A stretch of 6,320 nucleotides of DNA, from the NCBI GenBank assembly GCA_030042575.1, contig JASHZK010000328.1, positions 1 to 6,320 on the forward strand, written 5' to 3'. Both the position numbers and the translations under genes were made by a program. The notes beneath the pieces were generated by a model. The model did no database searches. It was not told where the DNA came from and saw only the letters and a program-made list of their open reading frames with translations. The DNA is from Acidimicrobiales bacterium (GTDB taxonomy: Bacteria; Actinomycetota; Acidimicrobiia; Acidimicrobiales; UBA8190). Below, in pieces: positions 5,695 to 6,320 of the stretch (positions are counted from its first letter, which is position 1; every line of letters begins with the position of its first letter).

Positions 5695-6320
5695 CCGGTT
5701 CGTCGGCACCCGAGACCGCGACGCCGCTGGGGAAGCGACCGGAGGTTCGGGCCGCCGACCTCCGTCACCTGGAAGCCGGTCCGGCGGCCAGCCCTGTCGT
5801 CGCCGTCGGCGTCCCGGCGCTCGAGACCGGCGACGTTCCGCTGCTCCCGGCGGGGATGCCCGATGCCCTGGTCATCGGAGGCGTCTCGCTCGCCTTGGCC
5901 GTTCCCGGTGAACTGGCCCGTCGACGGGGCTTTCGGGGCAGGCGGGGCGAGACGTTGGTGGTGAGCGCAGCCGAGGGCCCCAGCGTGGTCCACCTCGGCT
6001 GTGGACGTGGCGACGAACTGACCACCGATGCCCTGCGGCGGGCCTCGGCTGCCTTGGTCCGCGCCGCTGGACGTGGGGGCCAGGCCCTGTTCCTCCTCCC
6101 CGCCTCGTTGGCCTCGCAGCTGCCGGCGGCGCCGGCCGGCGAGCCCTCGTTGGCGCCTGCTCCCCGTCGTGGCGCCCAGGCCGTGGCCGAGGGGGCCGTG
6201 CTGGCCGGCTATCGCTTCTCGGCCCACAAGAGCGGGGACGACGACGGCCCGGTCGATGTCGTGATGGTGGCCGCCACCGAGATCGAGCCCGAGGTGGTGC
6301 GAGAAGGAGTGCGCCGGGGT
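5691..6320 (+). CDS. pepA: Leucyl aminopeptidase (M17 family), N-terminal part, 3'-truncated by window edge
   Basis: The frame opens at the ATG of an ATGA overlap with the adenosyltransferase stop and stays open for 210 codons to the right edge. The visible part is the regulatory N-terminal domain of an M17 leucine aminopeptidase. The clearest landmarks are F-R-G-R-R-G-E-T at 81-88 (family text 'FxGxxGET'), a hydrophobic strand ending HLGCGRGDELT (101-111), the following 'AL.RA.AALVRAA' helix (114-126), and A-E-G-A-V-L-A-G-Y-R-F (166-176), the helix that leads toward the catalytic domain. The two-zinc catalytic domain with its Lys, Asp and Glu ligands lies beyond the window (whole proteins are about 480-510 aa). 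M17 enzymes are hexameric cytosolic peptidases that remove N-terminal residues, and some PepA proteins also bind DNA. The start is set by the stop-start overlap, which suggests translational coupling; a GGGG run lies just upstream. Divergence of this domain makes the call slightly less firm than a catalytic-domain match. Confidence 0.85.
   Translation, partial: MTGSSAPETATPLGKRPEVRAADLRHLEAGPAASPVVAVGVPALETGDVPLLPAGMPDALVIGGVSLALAVPGELARRRGFRGRRGETLVVSAAEGPSVVHLGCGRGDELTTDALRRASAALVRAAGRGGQALFLLPASLASQLPAAPAGEPSLAPAPRRGAQAVAEGAVLAGYRFSAHKSGDDDGPVDVVMVAATEIEPEVVREGVRRG

Noticed and set aside
5613..6227. A 204-codon minus-strand frame across the end of the adenosyltransferase and the start of pepA.
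   Set aside because: The plus-strand frame from 5691 has M17 family landmarks and a start-stop overlap. The antisense translation is Gly/Arg-rich without any motif.

Overview
The window is GC-rich throughout, with third codon positions dominated by G and C. It reads as a piece of chromosome from a high-GC actinobacterium. The MetH subtype (cobalamin domain with a reactivation domain of the 'NKTALFRNQWGYR' kind), the PduO-type adenosyltransferase and the SDR subtype all fit that phylum. An Acidimicrobiia-like lineage is my guess from general resemblance only. I see no mobile elements, tRNA or rRNA genes, CRISPR arrays or prophage genes, and base composition does not shift visibly between genes.

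Layout. (1) Positions 2-718, plus strand: the C-terminal catalytic part of an M24B Xaa-Pro peptidase, entering from the left edge. (2) 740-1471, plus strand, 21 bp later: a short-chain dehydrogenase/reductase-like protein whose catalytic Tyr and Lys are replaced. (3) A 39-bp convergent gap containing a GC-rich hairpin. (4) 1511-4975, minus strand: a full-length cobalamin-dependent methionine synthase (MetH) with homocysteine, pterin, B12 and reactivation domains. (5) A 167-bp divergent control region with two short inverted repeats and candidate -10 elements. (6) 5143-5694, plus strand: a PduO-type corrinoid adenosyltransferase. (7) 5691-6320, plus strand, overlapping the previous stop by 4 nt (ATGA): the N-terminal part of an M17 leucyl aminopeptidase, cut by the right edge. 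No stretch over 300 bases lacks a gene.

How the genes fit together. MetH and the adenosyltransferase are transcribed away from each other from one short region. The two use opposite fates of cobalamin: MetH cycles cob(I)alamin and methylcobalamin, while the adenosyltransferase makes adenosylcobalamin. Shared control is an attractive idea but is inferred only from gene order. The two peptidases at the ends suit general peptide and amino-acid turnover. I found no clearly undescribed system. The points most worth a second look are the SDR with a degenerate active site, the divergent B12 control region with its inverted repeats, and the translationally coupled adenosyltransferase-aminopeptidase pair.
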